Shown one piece after another: positions 1-9,916 of a stretch of DNA of 33,889 bases. Positions within the stretch are counted from its first letter, which is position 1. Every line of letters starts with the position of its first letter. The position numbers and the translations under genes are program-made. The notes beneath the pieces are model-generated. The model saw only the letters and a list, made by a program, of their open reading frames with translations, was not told the origin of the DNA and searched no databases. The stretch covers positions 1-33,889 of the forward strand of contig MWTA01000030.1 of NCBI GenBank assembly GCA_002050125.1, in the 5' to 3' direction. The stretch comes from Anaerolineae bacterium UTCFX2. GTDB lineage: Bacteria > Chloroflexota > Anaerolineae > Anaerolineales > UBA4823.

Positions 1-44
1 TACCAGCCTTGGAACGATCACATAAAGGCTGAATATTTATCAGG

Positions 45-50
45 TATAAT
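45..50 (+). promoter_or_regulatory. -10 element directly upstream of scpA
   Basis: A perfect TATAAT ends 7 nt before the scpA ATG at 58. Transcription would begin at about 57, so the message could be leaderless. No Shine-Dalgarno sequence is visible before the ATG, which fits. No convincing -35 box is seen at normal spacing. Confidence 0.5.
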
Positions 51-57
51 CGCTGGG

Positions 58-831
58 ATGCTCCAGGATACACAGATAGCTAAGCCCTATACGGTGGTCA
101 CCCCGGTGTTTGAAGGACCGCTCGATCTCCTATTGCAGTTGATCGAAAAAGCCGAACTGGACATCACCGCCCTCGCCCTCGCCCAGGTCACGGATCAGTT
201 CCTGACCCACCTGCATGCCCTGCCGCAGAACACCGCCGCAGATGTATCATCGTTTCTGATTATTGCCGCGAAGTTGGTGCAGATCAAATCGGAGGCGCTC
301 CTGCCCCGCCCACCCGTGCGCGAACCCGGAGAGGTCGACCCCGGCGAAGCGCTGTGGCGTCAACTCATCCTGTACAGAAAATTCAAAATTGTGGCTGAGC
401 AACTGGGCGTGCAGTTGGGCAATCAGCGGACGTTCCCAAGGATTGCGCCAGTTTCGCGCGCCAGCGCGCTGCCGGGTCTGCAAGACCTGACCATCGAGGA
501 GCTGCTTCAAGCCGCCCAGCAGGTCTTTGAGAACCCGCCGGACTTACCCACGCTCGATTCGGTGGTTGCCGCGCCCCGCTTCACCATCCGCGAGAAGATT
601 CTGGGCATCGCCAGCTATCTTCAATCGAAGCAGAAAGGCGAATTCTCGCAGCTTTTTTCCGCCAAAATCAGCTCGCGGCTCGAAATTGTGGTGACATTCC
701 TGGCGCTGCTCGAACTGGTCAAGCGACACATGCTGCTTGCCCGCCAGGCAGACCTGTTCGCGGAGATCTACTTTGAACCGGCTGAGGACTGGCAGGAAGA
801 TTTTGCGTTCGAGCTCGAGTTTGGAGAATAA
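58..831 (+). CDS. scpA: Segregation and condensation protein A (kleisin)
   Basis: ScpA is the kleisin subunit that bridges the two SMC heads in the bacterial condensin complex and helps organise and segregate the chromosome. The family signature FEGPLDLLLQLIEKAELDI starts at residue 18, followed by the helical SMC-neck-binding region. The C-terminal winged-helix part (around residues 180-245) contains the FxALLELVK-type segment that contacts the SMC head. At 257 residues it is of normal length. The usual partner scpB is not downstream. The ATG at 58 is chosen because translation upstream has no better start; a TATAAT sits 7 nt before it. The call is firm from the N-terminal motif. Confidence 0.93.
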   Translation: MLQDTQIAKPYTVVTPVFEGPLDLLLQLIEKAELDITALALAQVTDQFLTHLHALPQNTAADVSSFLIIAAKLVQIKSEALLPRPPVREPGEVDPGEALWRQLILYRKFKIVAEQLGVQLGNQRTFPRIAPVSRASALPGLQDLTIEELLQAAQQVFENPPDLPTLDSVVAAPRFTIREKILGIASYLQSKQKGEFSQLFSAKISSRLEIVVTFLALLELVKRHMLLARQADLFAEIYFEPAEDWQEDFAFELEFGE

Positions 832-978
832 AATGCCAAACCGCTGAGCGGGCGCAAACCCACCTTGCCTGCGAACATTGTTTGTATAGGGCAGCGAAAA
901 AATCCACCCGCGCATCTCCGCCAGTTCGTTTCTTCGACCTCGCTAAGTCAGATTCGAGTTTAGTCTCAGGGGTAACTA

Positions 979-3057
979 ATGCCTAACCATCTTATTGCGG
1001 AAAATTCTCCCTATCTCCTCCAACATGCCGACAACCCCGTGGATTGGTACGCATGGGGCGAAGAAGCCCTCGTTAGGGCGCGCGCCGAAGATAAACCGAT
1101 TTTCTTGAGCATCGGCTACGCTGCCTGTCACTGGTGCCACGTGATGGCGCACGAATCGTTCGAAGATCCCGAAATCGCTGAAATTTTGAATGAAAATTTT
1201 GTCAATATCAAGGTGGATCGCGAAGAACGCCCCGACCTGGATTCGATCTACATGAATGCTGTGGTCGCGCTCACGGGGCAGGGCGGCTGGCCGTTGAGCG
1301 TATTTCTCACCCCGGATCTGCAGCCCTTTTATGGCGGCACCTATTTTCCGCCGGCGCGCCGGTACAACATTCCGTCTTTCCAGGAGGTCATTCTAGCCAT
1401 CGCGCGCCTGTGGAAAGAAGACCGCCAGCAGATCAACAAGTCGAGCGAGGCAATCACCGCGCACCTCATCGCTGATCAAACTCCCCGCGCCGGCGGCGAC
1501 CAGACTCTGCGCCAAGAAGTGATCGAGCAATCGGTTTTGCGCCTGGCGCAGGGCTATGACTGGAAAAATGGCGGCTGGGGGCAGGCGCCAAAATTCCCGC
1601 AGCCGATGACCATCGAATTCCTGCTGCGCCGCGCGGCGCAAGGCGACAAATTGGGGATGGATCTGGCAGTCAACGCCCTGGACGCCATGGCGCGCGGCGG
1701 AATGTACGACCTTATCGGGGGCGGATTTGCCCGCTACAGCACCGACGATCAATGGCTGGTACCCCATTTCGAGAAGATGCTCTACGATAACGCGCTCCTG
1801 GCGCGCTGTTACCTTTATGCCCATCTCCTCACCAGAGATGCGGGCTATCTCCACGTCTGTCGCGCCACGCTCGACTTTGTCCAGCGCGAGCTGACGAACC
1901 CTCTCGGCGGGTTTTACTCCAGCCTTGACGCCGATTCGGAAGGCGAAGAGGGCAAATACTACCTGTGGACGTACGCCGCATTGGTTGATCAGGTCGAACG
2001 CCTCGCCTCGCAGCTCCCAGCGCTGAGCGGGGCGAGTTGGACGGACGTTTTCAACACCGCTTATGGGGTTGCGCGCGGCGGAAATTTCGAAGGCGCGATC
2101 GTGTTGCAGCGCGCGCTGAATGACCTTGAGCTGTCGGAGAAATTCAGCCTGAGTCTCGAACAAATTCAGCAAGGCTTGGATATCATCCAGCGCACGCTGT
2201 TGGATCAACGGCAGGCGCGCGTCCGCCCCGGCGCGGACGACAAGGCGCTCACCGCCTGGAACGGCTTCATGCTGCTAACCCTGGCGGAAGCGGCGCGCTA
2301 CTTGAACGACGCCGGCTATCTGCGGATGGCGCAGCAGAACGCGGCGTTCCTCGTCCAAAACCTCTTTGTCGATGGGCGGCTCTACCGGTCGTGGCGCAAC
2401 GGGATTGCCCGGCACACCGCCTATTTGGAGGATTACGCCGCGTTGGCGCTGGGGCTGCTCGCGCTCTACCAAACCGATCACAACCCGGTCTGGTTCCGGA
2501 CCGTCCGCCGCTTGATCGACAAGATCGTCTCCGATTACACCGACCCTTCGGGCGGTTTCTTCGATACCGCCGCCGATCAGAAAACGCCGCTCCTGCGCCC
2601 CAAGGATGTTCAGGATAACACGACCCCGTGCGGCAACTCGCTGGCTGCCATGGCGCTCCTGCAATTCTCAGCGTTCACCGGCAGCGGCGCCCACCGTGAA
2701 CTGGCGGAGCAGATGTTGGCAGCCATGGGCGGCGTCGCAGTCAAATACCCCACCGCCTTTGCCAACTGGCTGTGCGCCTACGACTTCAGCCTGGCGAAAT
2801 CGCTAGAAATTGCCATATTGTTTCCGCCGGAACAGGCGGATATCTCCCGCTATACGGAGTTGATCTGGGGCGGCTACCGCCCCAACTGGGTCTTGGCTGC
2901 CAGCCAATTCCCGCTCGCCGAAGTGGACGCGCCCGAGATTCTCCACAACCGAAAACTGGACGATCAGCGCATTACGGCTTATGTCTGCGAAAAATTCTTC
3001 TGCCGGCAGCCAGTCAGCGATCCCGAATCCTTCAGACGAGAACTAGAGCTACATTAG
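979..3057 (+). CDS. Thioredoxin-domain protein, YyaL/SSP411 (DUF255) family
   Basis: A two-part cytosolic protein of the YyaL / spermatogenesis-associated protein 20 family. Residues 1-165 form the DUF255 thioredoxin-like domain with the diagnostic N-terminus [21 protein letters not shown] and a CHWC redox-type motif at C50-C53. The remaining 500 residues look like the (alpha/alpha)6-barrel typical of the family. The 692-residue length is normal. The start is supported by AGGGG at 968-972, 6 nt before the ATG. The biochemical role of the family is not well established, so I give only the family call. The 147-nt gap to scpA holds nothing I recognise. Confidence 0.9.
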   Translation: MPNHLIAENSPYLLQHADNPVDWYAWGEEALVRARAEDKPIFLSIGYAACHWCHVMAHESFEDPEIAEILNENFVNIKVDREERPDLDSIYMNAVVALTGQGGWPLSVFLTPDLQPFYGGTYFPPARRYNIPSFQEVILAIARLWKEDRQQINKSSEAITAHLIADQTPRAGGDQTLRQEVIEQSVLRLAQGYDWKNGGWGQAPKFPQPMTIEFLLRRAAQGDKLGMDLAVNALDAMARGGMYDLIGGGFARYSTDDQWLVPHFEKMLYDNALLARCYLYAHLLTRDAGYLHVCRATLDFVQRELTNPLGGFYSSLDADSEGEEGKYYLWTYAALVDQVERLASQLPALSGASWTDVFNTAYGVARGGNFEGAIVLQRALNDLELSEKFSLSLEQIQQGLDIIQRTLLDQRQARVRPGADDKALTAWNGFMLLTLAEAARYLNDAGYLRMAQQNAAFLVQNLFVDGRLYRSWRNGIARHTAYLEDYAALALGLLALYQTDHNPVWFRTVRRLIDKIVSDYTDPSGGFFDTAADQKTPLLRPKDVQDNTTPCGNSLAAMALLQFSAFTGSGAHRELAEQMLAAMGGVAVKYPTAFANWLCAYDFSLAKSLEIAILFPPEQADISRYTELIWGGYRPNWVLAASQFPLAEVDAPEILHNRKLDDQRITAYVCEKFFCRQPVSDPESFRRELELH

Positions 3058-3082
3058 TAAGCTGCATGTGACCTGCAACGGG

Positions 3083-3088
3083 TATAAT
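3083..3088 (+). promoter_or_regulatory. -10 element for the 3132-5662 gene run
   Basis: TATAAT at 3083-3088, 43 nt upstream of the ATG at 3132 and just after the yyaL-like gene stop. A -35 box is not clear at 17 nt. It would start transcription of the following three-gene run. Confidence 0.45.
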
Positions 3089-3131
3089 TATCCCATCCGG
3101 TTGATCAGAACTGCGAGAATACGACGAACGC

Positions 3132-3824
3132 ATGAAATCGAAACCATCCACCCTGAGGACGTTCACCCGGCTGGCAGTCGGCGGTGTCTTTCTAGCCATC
3201 GAGCAAATGGATCGGGTGATCACGCACCGTGGGGCAAAGCCCGCAGACGCTGAACCGGAAGTGATCGATTTGGCACAGCCGCCCACCCCGAGTGAGGAAA
3301 TGGCGGCGGGCGTCACCGGCATCCTCTTCGACGCCGAAAGTCAGCTCCAAAAAGGCTTTTCGCGGTTCAACCGCCTGACCACCTGGGCTTACAACAGGAC
3401 CAATCAACTCGCACAACCGCTCACCTCCAGCCGGTTGAGCCGTCCTTTCACCGCTGGATTTGACCAACTCGTCGACCGGGGAGAGCAGGTCTGGTATCGC
3501 TGGGTGGACATCGGTCGCACCGAGCACCGGCAAAGCCGCGCGATTGCAGCGCAGGCGACCAACGATTCGGTCGACTTTTTTATCGACCACCTGTCTGAAA
3601 ACCAGGAAATTCGCGAACTGGTTCAATCACAAAGCATTGGACTGGCAGGCGTAATTGTGGAAGAGCTGCGCCAGCGCGGCGTTAGCGCGGACACTTTCCT
3701 TGAAGTGCTCGTCCGCAATCTGTTGCGGATGCCGCAGCGCGACCCGCGGGTTGTGCCAGCGGATGCGGTGATCGAAAGCGCCCGTCCGCCGCGCCAGATC
3801 CGAGGCAGGGTATACCGCGAATGA
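3132..3824 (+). CDS. Conserved-looking hypothetical protein, 230 aa
   Basis: I do not recognise a named family. The protein is soluble, mostly helical in appearance, with a weakly hydrophobic N-terminus (residues 12-24) and a central stretch rich in Arg, Gln and Glu. The C-terminal part (about 150-210) contains regular amphipathic helices with ELRQRGVSADTFLEVLVRNL. It overlaps the RDD gene by 4 nt (ATGA at 3821-3824), so the two are very likely translationally coupled and may act together at the membrane. The ATG at 3132 has only a weak ribosome-binding site. Codon usage resembles its neighbours and there is no competing frame. Confidence 0.75.
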   Translation: MKSKPSTLRTFTRLAVGGVFLAIEQMDRVITHRGAKPADAEPEVIDLAQPPTPSEEMAAGVTGILFDAESQLQKGFSRFNRLTTWAYNRTNQLAQPLTSSRLSRPFTAGFDQLVDRGEQVWYRWVDIGRTEHRQSRAIAAQATNDSVDFFIDHLSENQEIRELVQSQSIGLAGVIVEELRQRGVSADTFLEVLVRNLLRMPQRDPRVVPADAVIESARPPRQIRGRVYRE

Positions 3825-4450
3825 ACATGCCAAATTATGACGATTTGGGCGAATCGCTCGTTGGACATTACGCCGGTTTTGCCACGCGGCTGATTGCGTT
3901 TATCATCGACAGCCTGACGATCAGCGCCACTTTGCTTTTTCTCACCTGGTTCGTCAATTCAACGCTGCTGGTTCTTCAGACCCGCAACATCATCGCCCAT
4001 TTCTCACGCTGGATACCCCATATTAACTCCATTATCGCATTTCTGACCTCGCCGGTCATGTCGGGCATATACACATTTCTAATTATCATTTCTTATAATG
4101 TATTCTTTTGGTCAATTGCCGGGCAGACGATCGGCAAGGCAGTCATGGGAATAAAAATCATCCCCGTTATTGGGGGTAAGATGACGTTCAAGCGCGCCCT
4201 GACTCGCTATGTTGGTTATTACATTTCAGGTCTTCCTTTGGGTTTGGGATTTTTATGGATATTGGTCAACGATCGCAGGTCTGCCTGGCACGATCGCATC
4301 GCCGGTACCTGCGTGGTGCACGTGTGGGACGCCCGCCCAGATGAGGTGTTCTTGGTTGTTGCTACAGAGCAGATGATCAAACAGCGCATCAAGTCCCTGA
4401 AACGCCTCAAGCCGGGGAGCGTTGATTCAGCGGATGTTTCGACCTCATGA
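3821..4450 (+). CDS. RDD family membrane protein
   Basis: The RDD family are small integral membrane proteins with conserved Arg and Asp residues; their roles vary and some have been linked to ion transport. Here the first segment carries ATRLIAFIIDSL (residues 21-32, with R23 and D30), the mid part carries AGQTIGKAVMGIKI (100-113), and the third segment is followed by DRRSAWHDRIAGT (151-163), which together define the family. Three membrane segments are visible at about 25-48, 80-98 and 129-148, with a cytosolic basic tail. It overlaps the preceding unknown gene by 4 nt and is followed after 27 nt by the thiolase gene. Confidence 0.85.
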   Translation: MNMPNYDDLGESLVGHYAGFATRLIAFIIDSLTISATLLFLTWFVNSTLLVLQTRNIIAHFSRWIPHINSIIAFLTSPVMSGIYTFLIIISYNVFFWSIAGQTIGKAVMGIKIIPVIGGKMTFKRALTRYVGYYISGLPLGLGFLWILVNDRRSAWHDRIAGTCVVHVWDARPDEVFLVVATEQMIKQRIKSLKRLKPGSVDSADVSTS

Positions 4451-4477
4451 AACCGGCGCACCAGGAGCATAAATAAC

Positions 4478-5662
4478 ATGCGTCAAATCGCGATTATCGG
4501 CATCGGGCAATCGCCCGTTACAGAAAATTGGGATCAATCTATCCGCGAAATTGCTGGAGAAGCGATCATCGCCGCGCTCCACGACGCAGGTTTAACCTCG
4601 GCGGATGGAATTTTTATTGGCAATATGCTTTCGGGTCAACTGAGCAAGCAGGAGAACCTGGGCGCCCTGGTCGCCGATTGGGTTGGCTTGCGCGGACAGG
4701 ACGCGGTTAAAGTCGAAGCGGCGTGCGGCTCCGGCGCGGCGGCGCTGCGCTTGGGAATCATGGCAGTGGGATCGGGTGAACTCGAATCGGCGATCGTTGC
4801 CGGGGTCGAAAAAATGACCGAAACCAAAGGGGCTGAGACCACTTCAGCGCTGGCAACCGCGGCTGACGCGGATTATGAAGTGATCCAGGGGGTGACTTTT
4901 GTCGGGCTGAACGCGCTGGTGATGCAGCGTTATCTCCACGAATACGGTTGGCGGCACACCGATTTTGCCCCATTCTCGATCAATGCCCACGCAAACGCCC
5001 TGCATAACCCCGCTGCCCGGCTTCACGAAATGATCACCGAACAGGATTATCAGCGCGCCCGCATGATCGCCGAACCGATCAACTTGCTGGACGCCTCTCC
5101 GATCGGCGATGGCGCCGCCGCGGTTGTCATCGTCCCGCTCGAAGACGTGCGCCGAAAATTTCCGTCTCAGGCTGGGCTAAAGCGCCGCAATATTCGCATC
5201 AGCGGCTCGGCTTCAGCCACCGATTACCTGGCAGTGCATTCACGCAAAGACCCGCTCTGGCTTGCTGCGGCGGAAAGGTCCACCCGCCAGGCTTATGCCC
5301 AGGCTGGAATCACCCCCGCCGATGTGGATTTCTTCGAACTGCACGACGCCTTTTCGATTATGGCGGCGCTCTCGCTCGAAGCCTGCGGTTTTGCCGAAAG
5401 AGGTCAGGCGCCCCGCCTGGGGTTGGATGGCGAAATCACCATCCATGGGTCCATCCCAATCGCCACCCGCGGCGGTTTGAAGGCGCGCGGTCATCCGGTT
5501 GGCGCAACGGGCATCTACCAGATCGTCGAAGCGGTTCAGCAGCTCCGCGGCGAGGCGGGCGCGACCCAAATTGAAAACGCCCAGATCGGGATGGCGCAAA
5601 ACATCGGTGGCAGCGGCGCGACGATCATCACTCATATCCTGGAAGCTGATCGGGTAAACTGA
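4478..5662 (+). CDS. Thiolase family acetyl-CoA C-acyltransferase (archaeal/SCP-x type)
   Basis: Thiolases join or split acyl-CoA and acetyl-CoA through an acyl-cysteine intermediate. The nucleophile is C83 in VEAACGSGAAAL, and the active-site histidines lie in FELHDAFS and in the LKARGHPVGATG loop. The C-terminal CxG cysteine of classical degradative thiolases is absent; the end reads NIGGSGATIITHILE, as in archaeal and SCP-x type thiolases. In archaea such proteins sit beside HMG-CoA synthase and a DUF35 OB-fold protein; neither is adjacent here, so the physiological direction is unclear. AGGAG lies 11 nt before the ATG. The 394-residue length is normal. Confidence 0.87.
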   Translation: MRQIAIIGIGQSPVTENWDQSIREIAGEAIIAALHDAGLTSADGIFIGNMLSGQLSKQENLGALVADWVGLRGQDAVKVEAACGSGAAALRLGIMAVGSGELESAIVAGVEKMTETKGAETTSALATAADADYEVIQGVTFVGLNALVMQRYLHEYGWRHTDFAPFSINAHANALHNPAARLHEMITEQDYQRARMIAEPINLLDASPIGDGAAAVVIVPLEDVRRKFPSQAGLKRRNIRISGSASATDYLAVHSRKDPLWLAAAERSTRQAYAQAGITPADVDFFELHDAFSIMAALSLEACGFAERGQAPRLGLDGEITIHGSIPIATRGGLKARGHPVGATGIYQIVEAVQQLRGEAGATQIENAQIGMAQNIGGSGATIITHILEADRVN

Positions 5663-5726
5663 GACAGTTAAAATCGTATGAAAGTACTGTGGTTTCCGCT
5701 GGCACCACAGGCGCGCTCTAAATCCA

Positions 5727-6050
5727 ATGTCGAAATATCCTCTTGTTACGCTTGTCGTTCTTTTCGGACTGCTGCCTGTTTTCGGGTTTGGCTGGCGCCC
5801 GGCTGCGCCGACCGAGAAATCCGGTTTGTCCCAGCCGGGTTCAGCTCTCGGTGTTCACGCGCCCCACACAGACATCCTGCTAAAGCCCACCGCTACGCCC
5901 GAGAGCGCCCCTCCTGCGATCGAGCAGACCCAGGTGATCCAGACCACGGATCATCGATTGCTCCAGGCAATGATCCTGCTGACAGTCTTGATTATGATCG
6001 TCATTTTCTGGGGGGTGTGGTCCAACCGAGACGAGGCTTTTCTGCGGTAA
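5727..6050 (+). CDS. Small membrane protein with two hydrophobic segments, unknown
   Basis: 107 residues with a hydrophobic N-terminus (about 5-22, signal anchor or signal peptide), a Pro/Thr-containing middle with TATPESAPP, and a second membrane helix at about 79-97 followed by a charged end. The likely topology is hairpin-like, with the middle outside the membrane. I recognise no family. There is no clear ribosome-binding site. The overlapping frame at 5678-6058 encodes a low-complexity basic peptide and is rejected. If this gene is not real, 5663-6092 would be a 430-nt gap with no other support for a feature. Confidence 0.6.
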   Translation: MSKYPLVTLVVLFGLLPVFGFGWRPAAPTEKSGLSQPGSALGVHAPHTDILLKPTATPESAPPAIEQTQVIQTTDHRLLQAMILLTVLIMIVIFWGVWSNRDEAFLR

Positions 6051-6092
6051 AATCCTAATCGGTTGGATTTGAGATCAATCAGGAGTACGTTT

Positions 6093-7469
6093 ATGACAGA
6101 TTTAAGGCTCTTTGATACCTATACCCGCAGCGTGCGCGCTTTCAAACCGCTGGAAGACAACCAGGTTCGTCTTTACGCTTGCGGTCTCACCGTGTACGAC
6201 TATGCTCACATAGGCAATCTGCGAACCTACATCTTCGAAGATTTGCTGCGCCGTACGCTCGAATTTAACGGCTACACCGTCAATCATGTGATGAACATTA
6301 CCGATGTCGGTCACCTGGTCTCCGACGCCGACACGGGCGAAGATAAGATGGAAAAAAGCGCCCAGAAAATGGGCAAAACTGCCTGGGAGATCGCGGAGTA
6401 CTACACCCAGGCGTTCATTCAGGACTTCGCCCGCTTGAACATCAAAATGCCAACCGTCCTGTGCCGGGCAACCGACCATATCCAGGAGCAGATCGATTTC
6501 ATCCGCTGCATCGAAAAGAACGGCTACACTTACGCCACCTCGGATGGGATCTACTTCGATACCTCCCGGTTGTCCGATTATGGTTACCTGGCGCGCCTGG
6601 ATGTCGAAGGGTTGCAAGCCGGTTCGCGCATCGAGCTGGGCGAAAAGAAACACCCAACCGATTTTGCGCTGTGGAAATTCAGCCCGAAGGATCAGCAGCG
6701 CCAGATGGAATGGGACAGCCCCTGGGGCAAAGGTTTTCCGGGCTGGCACATTGAATGCTCGGCGATGTCTGTGAAATATCTGGGGAGTTTTTTCGACATC
6801 CATTGCGGCGGAGAAGACCACATACCCGTTCACCACACCAACGAGATCGCCCAAACCGAGGCTTGCTACGCCACGCACTTAGCCAATTTCTGGATGCACG
6901 GTTATTTCTTGCAACTGGACGAAGCTAAAATGGCAAAATCAGCCGGCGGGTTCATCCGTCTGCAAACGCTGATCGACAAAGGTTATGACCCGTTGGCTTA
7001 TCGCTTCTTTACAATGAACGCCTTATACCGCGCCAAATTAAATTTCACCTGGGAAGGGCTGGATGCAGCGGCGAAGTCGTTTGACCGCCTGCGGTTAATG
7101 GCGTATCGTTGGGGCGCGCCGGGCAGCGTGGATGAAGGGTTTGTGGATCAGTTCCGCGAGCAGATCAACGACGATCTGAACTTCCCGCGCGCCCTGGCTG
7201 TAACCTGGGAACTGACCCGCAGCGCCTTGCCCGACTCCACTAAAAAGGCAACGCTGCTCGTCTTCGATCAGGTGCTGGGTTTGGGGCTGGCGGATTGGCA
7301 GCCGCCCGAACAGGTGATTCCGGACGAAATCCTGGCGCTGGCGGAGTCGCGCACGAAGATGCGTCAGGAAAAACGCTGGGCTGAAGCGGACGCGCTGCGC
7401 GATCAAATCATCGCCGCGGGATACGAGATCGAGGACACCCCGCAAGGTCCGCGGATCAAAAGCCGCTGA
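6093..7469 (+). CDS. cysS: Cysteinyl-tRNA synthetase
   Basis: Charges tRNA-Cys with cysteine in the cytosol. The class I signatures are present: HIGN at residues 39-42 and the KMSKS variant KMAKS at about 279-283. The zinc-site ligands are visible as C30 ([13 protein letters not shown]), C222 (WHIECSAM) and a histidine in the PVHHTNE segment. The 458-residue length is standard. The start is set at the ATG at 6093 because AGGAG at 6081-6085 precedes it by 7 nt; an in-frame TTG at 6063 would add ten residues not expected in the family. Two CooC-like genes follow after 25 nt and may share its transcript. Confidence 0.96.
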   Translation: MTDLRLFDTYTRSVRAFKPLEDNQVRLYACGLTVYDYAHIGNLRTYIFEDLLRRTLEFNGYTVNHVMNITDVGHLVSDADTGEDKMEKSAQKMGKTAWEIAEYYTQAFIQDFARLNIKMPTVLCRATDHIQEQIDFIRCIEKNGYTYATSDGIYFDTSRLSDYGYLARLDVEGLQAGSRIELGEKKHPTDFALWKFSPKDQQRQMEWDSPWGKGFPGWHIECSAMSVKYLGSFFDIHCGGEDHIPVHHTNEIAQTEACYATHLANFWMHGYFLQLDEAKMAKSAGGFIRLQTLIDKGYDPLAYRFFTMNALYRAKLNFTWEGLDAAAKSFDRLRLMAYRWGAPGSVDEGFVDQFREQINDDLNFPRALAVTWELTRSALPDSTKKATLLVFDQVLGLGLADWQPPEQVIPDEILALAESRTKMRQEKRWAEADALRDQIIAAGYEIEDTPQGPRIKSR

Positions 7470-7494
7470 GAAAAAAGGGGAATCGAGGGAAAAA

Positions 7495-8292
7495 ATGAAA
7501 ATTGCAGTTTCAGGAAAAGGGGGGGTTGGCAAGACCACCCTGGCGGCTCTGCTCGCGCAAGTATACGCGGATCAGGGCCGCGACGTGCTGGCGGTTGACG
7601 CCGACCCATCGCCGTGTTTGGCAGGCGCGCTGGGCTTCCCCGCCGACCTGCGGGATATGCTGCACCCCATCTCCGAAATGAGCGAACTGATCGAGGAGCG
7701 CACCGGCGCAAAGCCGGGCACGATCGGCGGTTTCTTCACCATCAACCCGCGCGTCGATGATCTTCCCGAGCGGTTCAGCGTGATGCACCGCAACGTGCGC
7801 CTGCTCGAGATGGGCTCTGTGGACCTGGGCGGTTCGGGGTGCATCTGTCCCGAAAGCGCCATGCTGAAGACTTTGTTCACGCATCTCATGTTCCGCAAGG
7901 ACGATGTCCTCATCATCGACATGTACGCCGGCGTGGAGCACCTGGGACGCGCCACCGTGGACTTCGTTGACGCGATGATCATCGTGGTGGAACCAACCCG
8001 CAGGAGCTTGGGAACCGCGGCGCAAATCAACAAACTCGCCCACGATATCGGGCTGAATCGCATCTGGCTGGTGGGCAACAAAGTTCGAAACGAGGAAGAA
8101 GAAGCCTTTCTTTCCGCAGCGACGCCCGGCATCCCCTTTCTAGGCTTTTTGCCGGCAAACCTGGCGGTACAGGAAGCCGACCGGCTGGGCAAGCCCGTGT
8201 ACGATTATGTGCCAGAACTGCAGCGCGCCGCGCTAGGGATTTCCGCACGCTTATTGGCAAATATCGAGAACGCACATCATTCACAGAATTAA
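7495..8292 (+). CDS. CooC-like MinD-family ATPase (first copy)
   Basis: CooC proteins are dimeric P-loop ATPases that help insert nickel into carbon monoxide dehydrogenase or acetyl-CoA synthase. This protein has the deviant Walker A motif GKGGVGKTT at residues 7-15, the switch region VDADPSP at 34-40, and the CooC-type CxC motif at C116-C118 in GSGCICPES, which binds metal at the dimer interface in characterised CooC. Walker-B-like VLIIDMYAGVEHLGR follows at about 138. The ribosome-binding site is GAGGG before the ATG. It stands directly upstream of a second, divergent copy. No CODH/ACS gene is in the window, so the client is inferred only from the family. Confidence 0.88.
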   Translation: MKIAVSGKGGVGKTTLAALLAQVYADQGRDVLAVDADPSPCLAGALGFPADLRDMLHPISEMSELIEERTGAKPGTIGGFFTINPRVDDLPERFSVMHRNVRLLEMGSVDLGGSGCICPESAMLKTLFTHLMFRKDDVLIIDMYAGVEHLGRATVDFVDAMIIVVEPTRRSLGTAAQINKLAHDIGLNRIWLVGNKVRNEEEEAFLSAATPGIPFLGFLPANLAVQEADRLGKPVYDYVPELQRAALGISARLLANIENAHHSQN

Positions 8293-8301
8293 AGGGAAAT
8301 T

Positions 8302-9093
8302 ATGACCACGACTATTGCATTGGCAGGAAAAGGCGGGGTTGGCAAAACCACCATCGCGGGTTTAATTATTAAATACATCGTCGAAAACAAGGCAGGACCG
8401 GTCCTCGCAATCGACGCAGACCCCAGCAGCAATCTCAACATGGTTTTGGGTTTAGAGCTCGATTGGACGATCGGCGATATCCGCGAAGATCTGCTGTCGC
8501 AGGTCCAAAGCTCGCTCGGCATGGGCGGGGCAGCCATGGGTACGCTGCCTGGCGGGATCAGCAAGCGCGATTATCTAGATTATCAAATCCGCTCTTCCGT
8601 GTCTGAGGGCGACCACTTCGATTTGATCGCCATGGGTCGTTCGGAGGGACCAGGCTGCTATTGCGCCGTGAACCACAACCTGCGCGAAGTTGTCGATGGC
8701 ATGAGCAAGAACTATCGCTATGTCATCATCGACAACGAAGCGGGTATGGAACATCTCAGCCGGCGCACAACGCGCGATGTCCAGTTTTTGTTGATCGTCA
8801 GCGATCCGAGCCTGCGCGGGATCACCGCCGCCGAAAGGATTGCTTCTTTTCGCACCGAATTGGATATCAACATTGAAAACGCCTATCTCATTCTAAATCG
8901 GGTTGTGAATGGGATTCCCGCCGCAATTCAAGAGCGCATCGATGCGCTGGACGTACCTTTTCTCGGCGTCGTGCCAGCCAGCGCCGAACTGGTGGAGGTC
9001 GAACTTGAAGGCGCTTCGCTGATGGAAATACCCAACGACGCGCCTTCGTATAAAGCCATGTCCGCTATGATGCAGAAAATCTTGAGCGGCTAA
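8302..9093 (+). CDS. CooC-like MinD-family ATPase (second copy)
   Basis: A second nickel-insertion-type ATPase, 9 nt after the first. It has GKGGVGKTT at residues 9-17, IDADPSSNLN at 37-46, the CxC pair C119-C121 in GPGCYCAVN, and VIIDNEAGMEHLSRR at 131-145. The N-terminal half includes a longer insert (about 60-90) than the first copy, and the two are clearly diverged, so they may serve different clients (for example CODH and acetyl-CoA synthase) or form a heterodimer. AGGGAAATT precedes the ATG. The gene ends just before a convergent PIG-L gene. Confidence 0.88.
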   Translation: MTTTIALAGKGGVGKTTIAGLIIKYIVENKAGPVLAIDADPSSNLNMVLGLELDWTIGDIREDLLSQVQSSLGMGGAAMGTLPGGISKRDYLDYQIRSSVSEGDHFDLIAMGRSEGPGCYCAVNHNLREVVDGMSKNYRYVIIDNEAGMEHLSRRTTRDVQFLLIVSDPSLRGITAAERIASFRTELDINIENAYLILNRVVNGIPAAIQERIDALDVPFLGVVPASAELVEVELEGASLMEIPNDAPSYKAMSAMMQKILSG

Positions 9094-9128
9094 ACGTTAC
9101 CGCCCCTGATTGGCTGGATCAGTTCGAC

Positions 9129-9872
9129 TTATCTTTCCTGCTGCTGCTTTTCCCAGGTTTCGTTATCCACCAGGGTAACCACGCGGAACCCTTCGGCGTA
9201 AGCCATTTCTTTGCCCTTGCCGTGTTCCGACGCCCACTGGCGGATCCGATCGACCGGATCCCAGTCGTGCATTTGTGACTTGTGCGCCTTCAACGCCTCG
9301 ATCTTGATGTCGATCGTTTCCTCGATGTTGACAAAATATTCACCCCCGGTGAAGCTTGTCACATAGATTTTGCGCGGTTTATGCGCCGAAAGACCCTCTT
9401 CAGCCAGCTCTTCGAACAGATTGGGCTGTCCGGCTGCGGGAAAAATCGCGTCCAGCGCGGCGGTCCCGGCTGCCCGATGGTCGGGGTGGTTGACGTAATC
9501 GTCGCCAGCCCACACGATGGTCGGGTCGCTGCATACCACCACTTCCGGCTTGAACCGCCGGATTTCGCGCACCAACTTTTTTCTGAGCTCCAGCGTTGGC
9601 TGCAACATGCCGTCCGGCTCGCGCAAGAAAATCACCTCCACCGCGCCGACGATTTTTGCGGCTTCGCGCTGTTCGTGCTCGCGAATTTCGGCGGCGCGCG
9701 CTCTTGTCATCCCTGGCTCGTCGATCCCCACGTCCCCGCTGGTGCATAAAACGTAAGAAATCCGCGCCCCGTGTTTTGCCCAGCGCGCCAGCGTACCCGC
9801 GCAGCTATACTCGATATCGTCGGGATGGGCGACGATCGCCATCGCGCTCTCGGGAATATAAAAATTGTTCAT
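9129..9872 (-). CDS. PIG-L (LmbE) family zinc deacetylase
   Basis: PIG-L/LmbE enzymes are zinc-dependent N-deacetylases acting on N-acetylglucosaminyl substrates, for example in bacillithiol, mycothiol or glycolipid synthesis. The signature AHPDDIEY is at residues 15-22 (H16 and D19 as expected zinc ligands, D18 as catalytic base), and the downstream NHPDHRAAG supplies the third zinc histidine. Total 247 residues, normal for the family. The start is placed at 9872, preceded on the minus strand by GGAGACAGG; in-frame codons upstream to 10013 would add a region overlapping the divergent promoter. The precise substrate cannot be told from sequence. Confidence 0.88.
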   Translation of the reverse strand: MNNFYIPESAMAIVAHPDDIEYSCAGTLARWAKHGARISYVLCTSGDVGIDEPGMTRARAAEIREHEQREAAKIVGAVEVIFLREPDGMLQPTLELRKKLVREIRRFKPEVVVCSDPTIVWAGDDYVNHPDHRAAGTAALDAIFPAAGQPNLFEELAEEGLSAHKPRKIYVTSFTGGEYFVNIEETIDIKIEALKAHKSQMHDWDPVDRIRQWASEHGKGKEMAYAEGFRVVTLVDNETWEKQQQER

Positions 9873-9916
9873 AAGCCTGTCTCCGAATAAAATAATTTTG
9901 CTCTCGACGGGTAACA

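Noticed and set aside
832-978. Possible gene or RNA in the scpA to yyaL-like gap
   Set aside because: Only a 4-bp CCGC/GCGG hairpin and no credible ORF or tRNA-like fold were seen.
1393-2208. 271-codon minus-strand open frame within the YyaL-type gene
   Set aside because: It is a shadow frame of a conserved gene, with no motif or ribosome-binding site.
5678-6058. 126-codon plus-strand frame overlapping the small membrane protein
   Set aside because: Its translation is Arg/Ser/Pro-rich without structure, while the other frame encodes two clean membrane segments.
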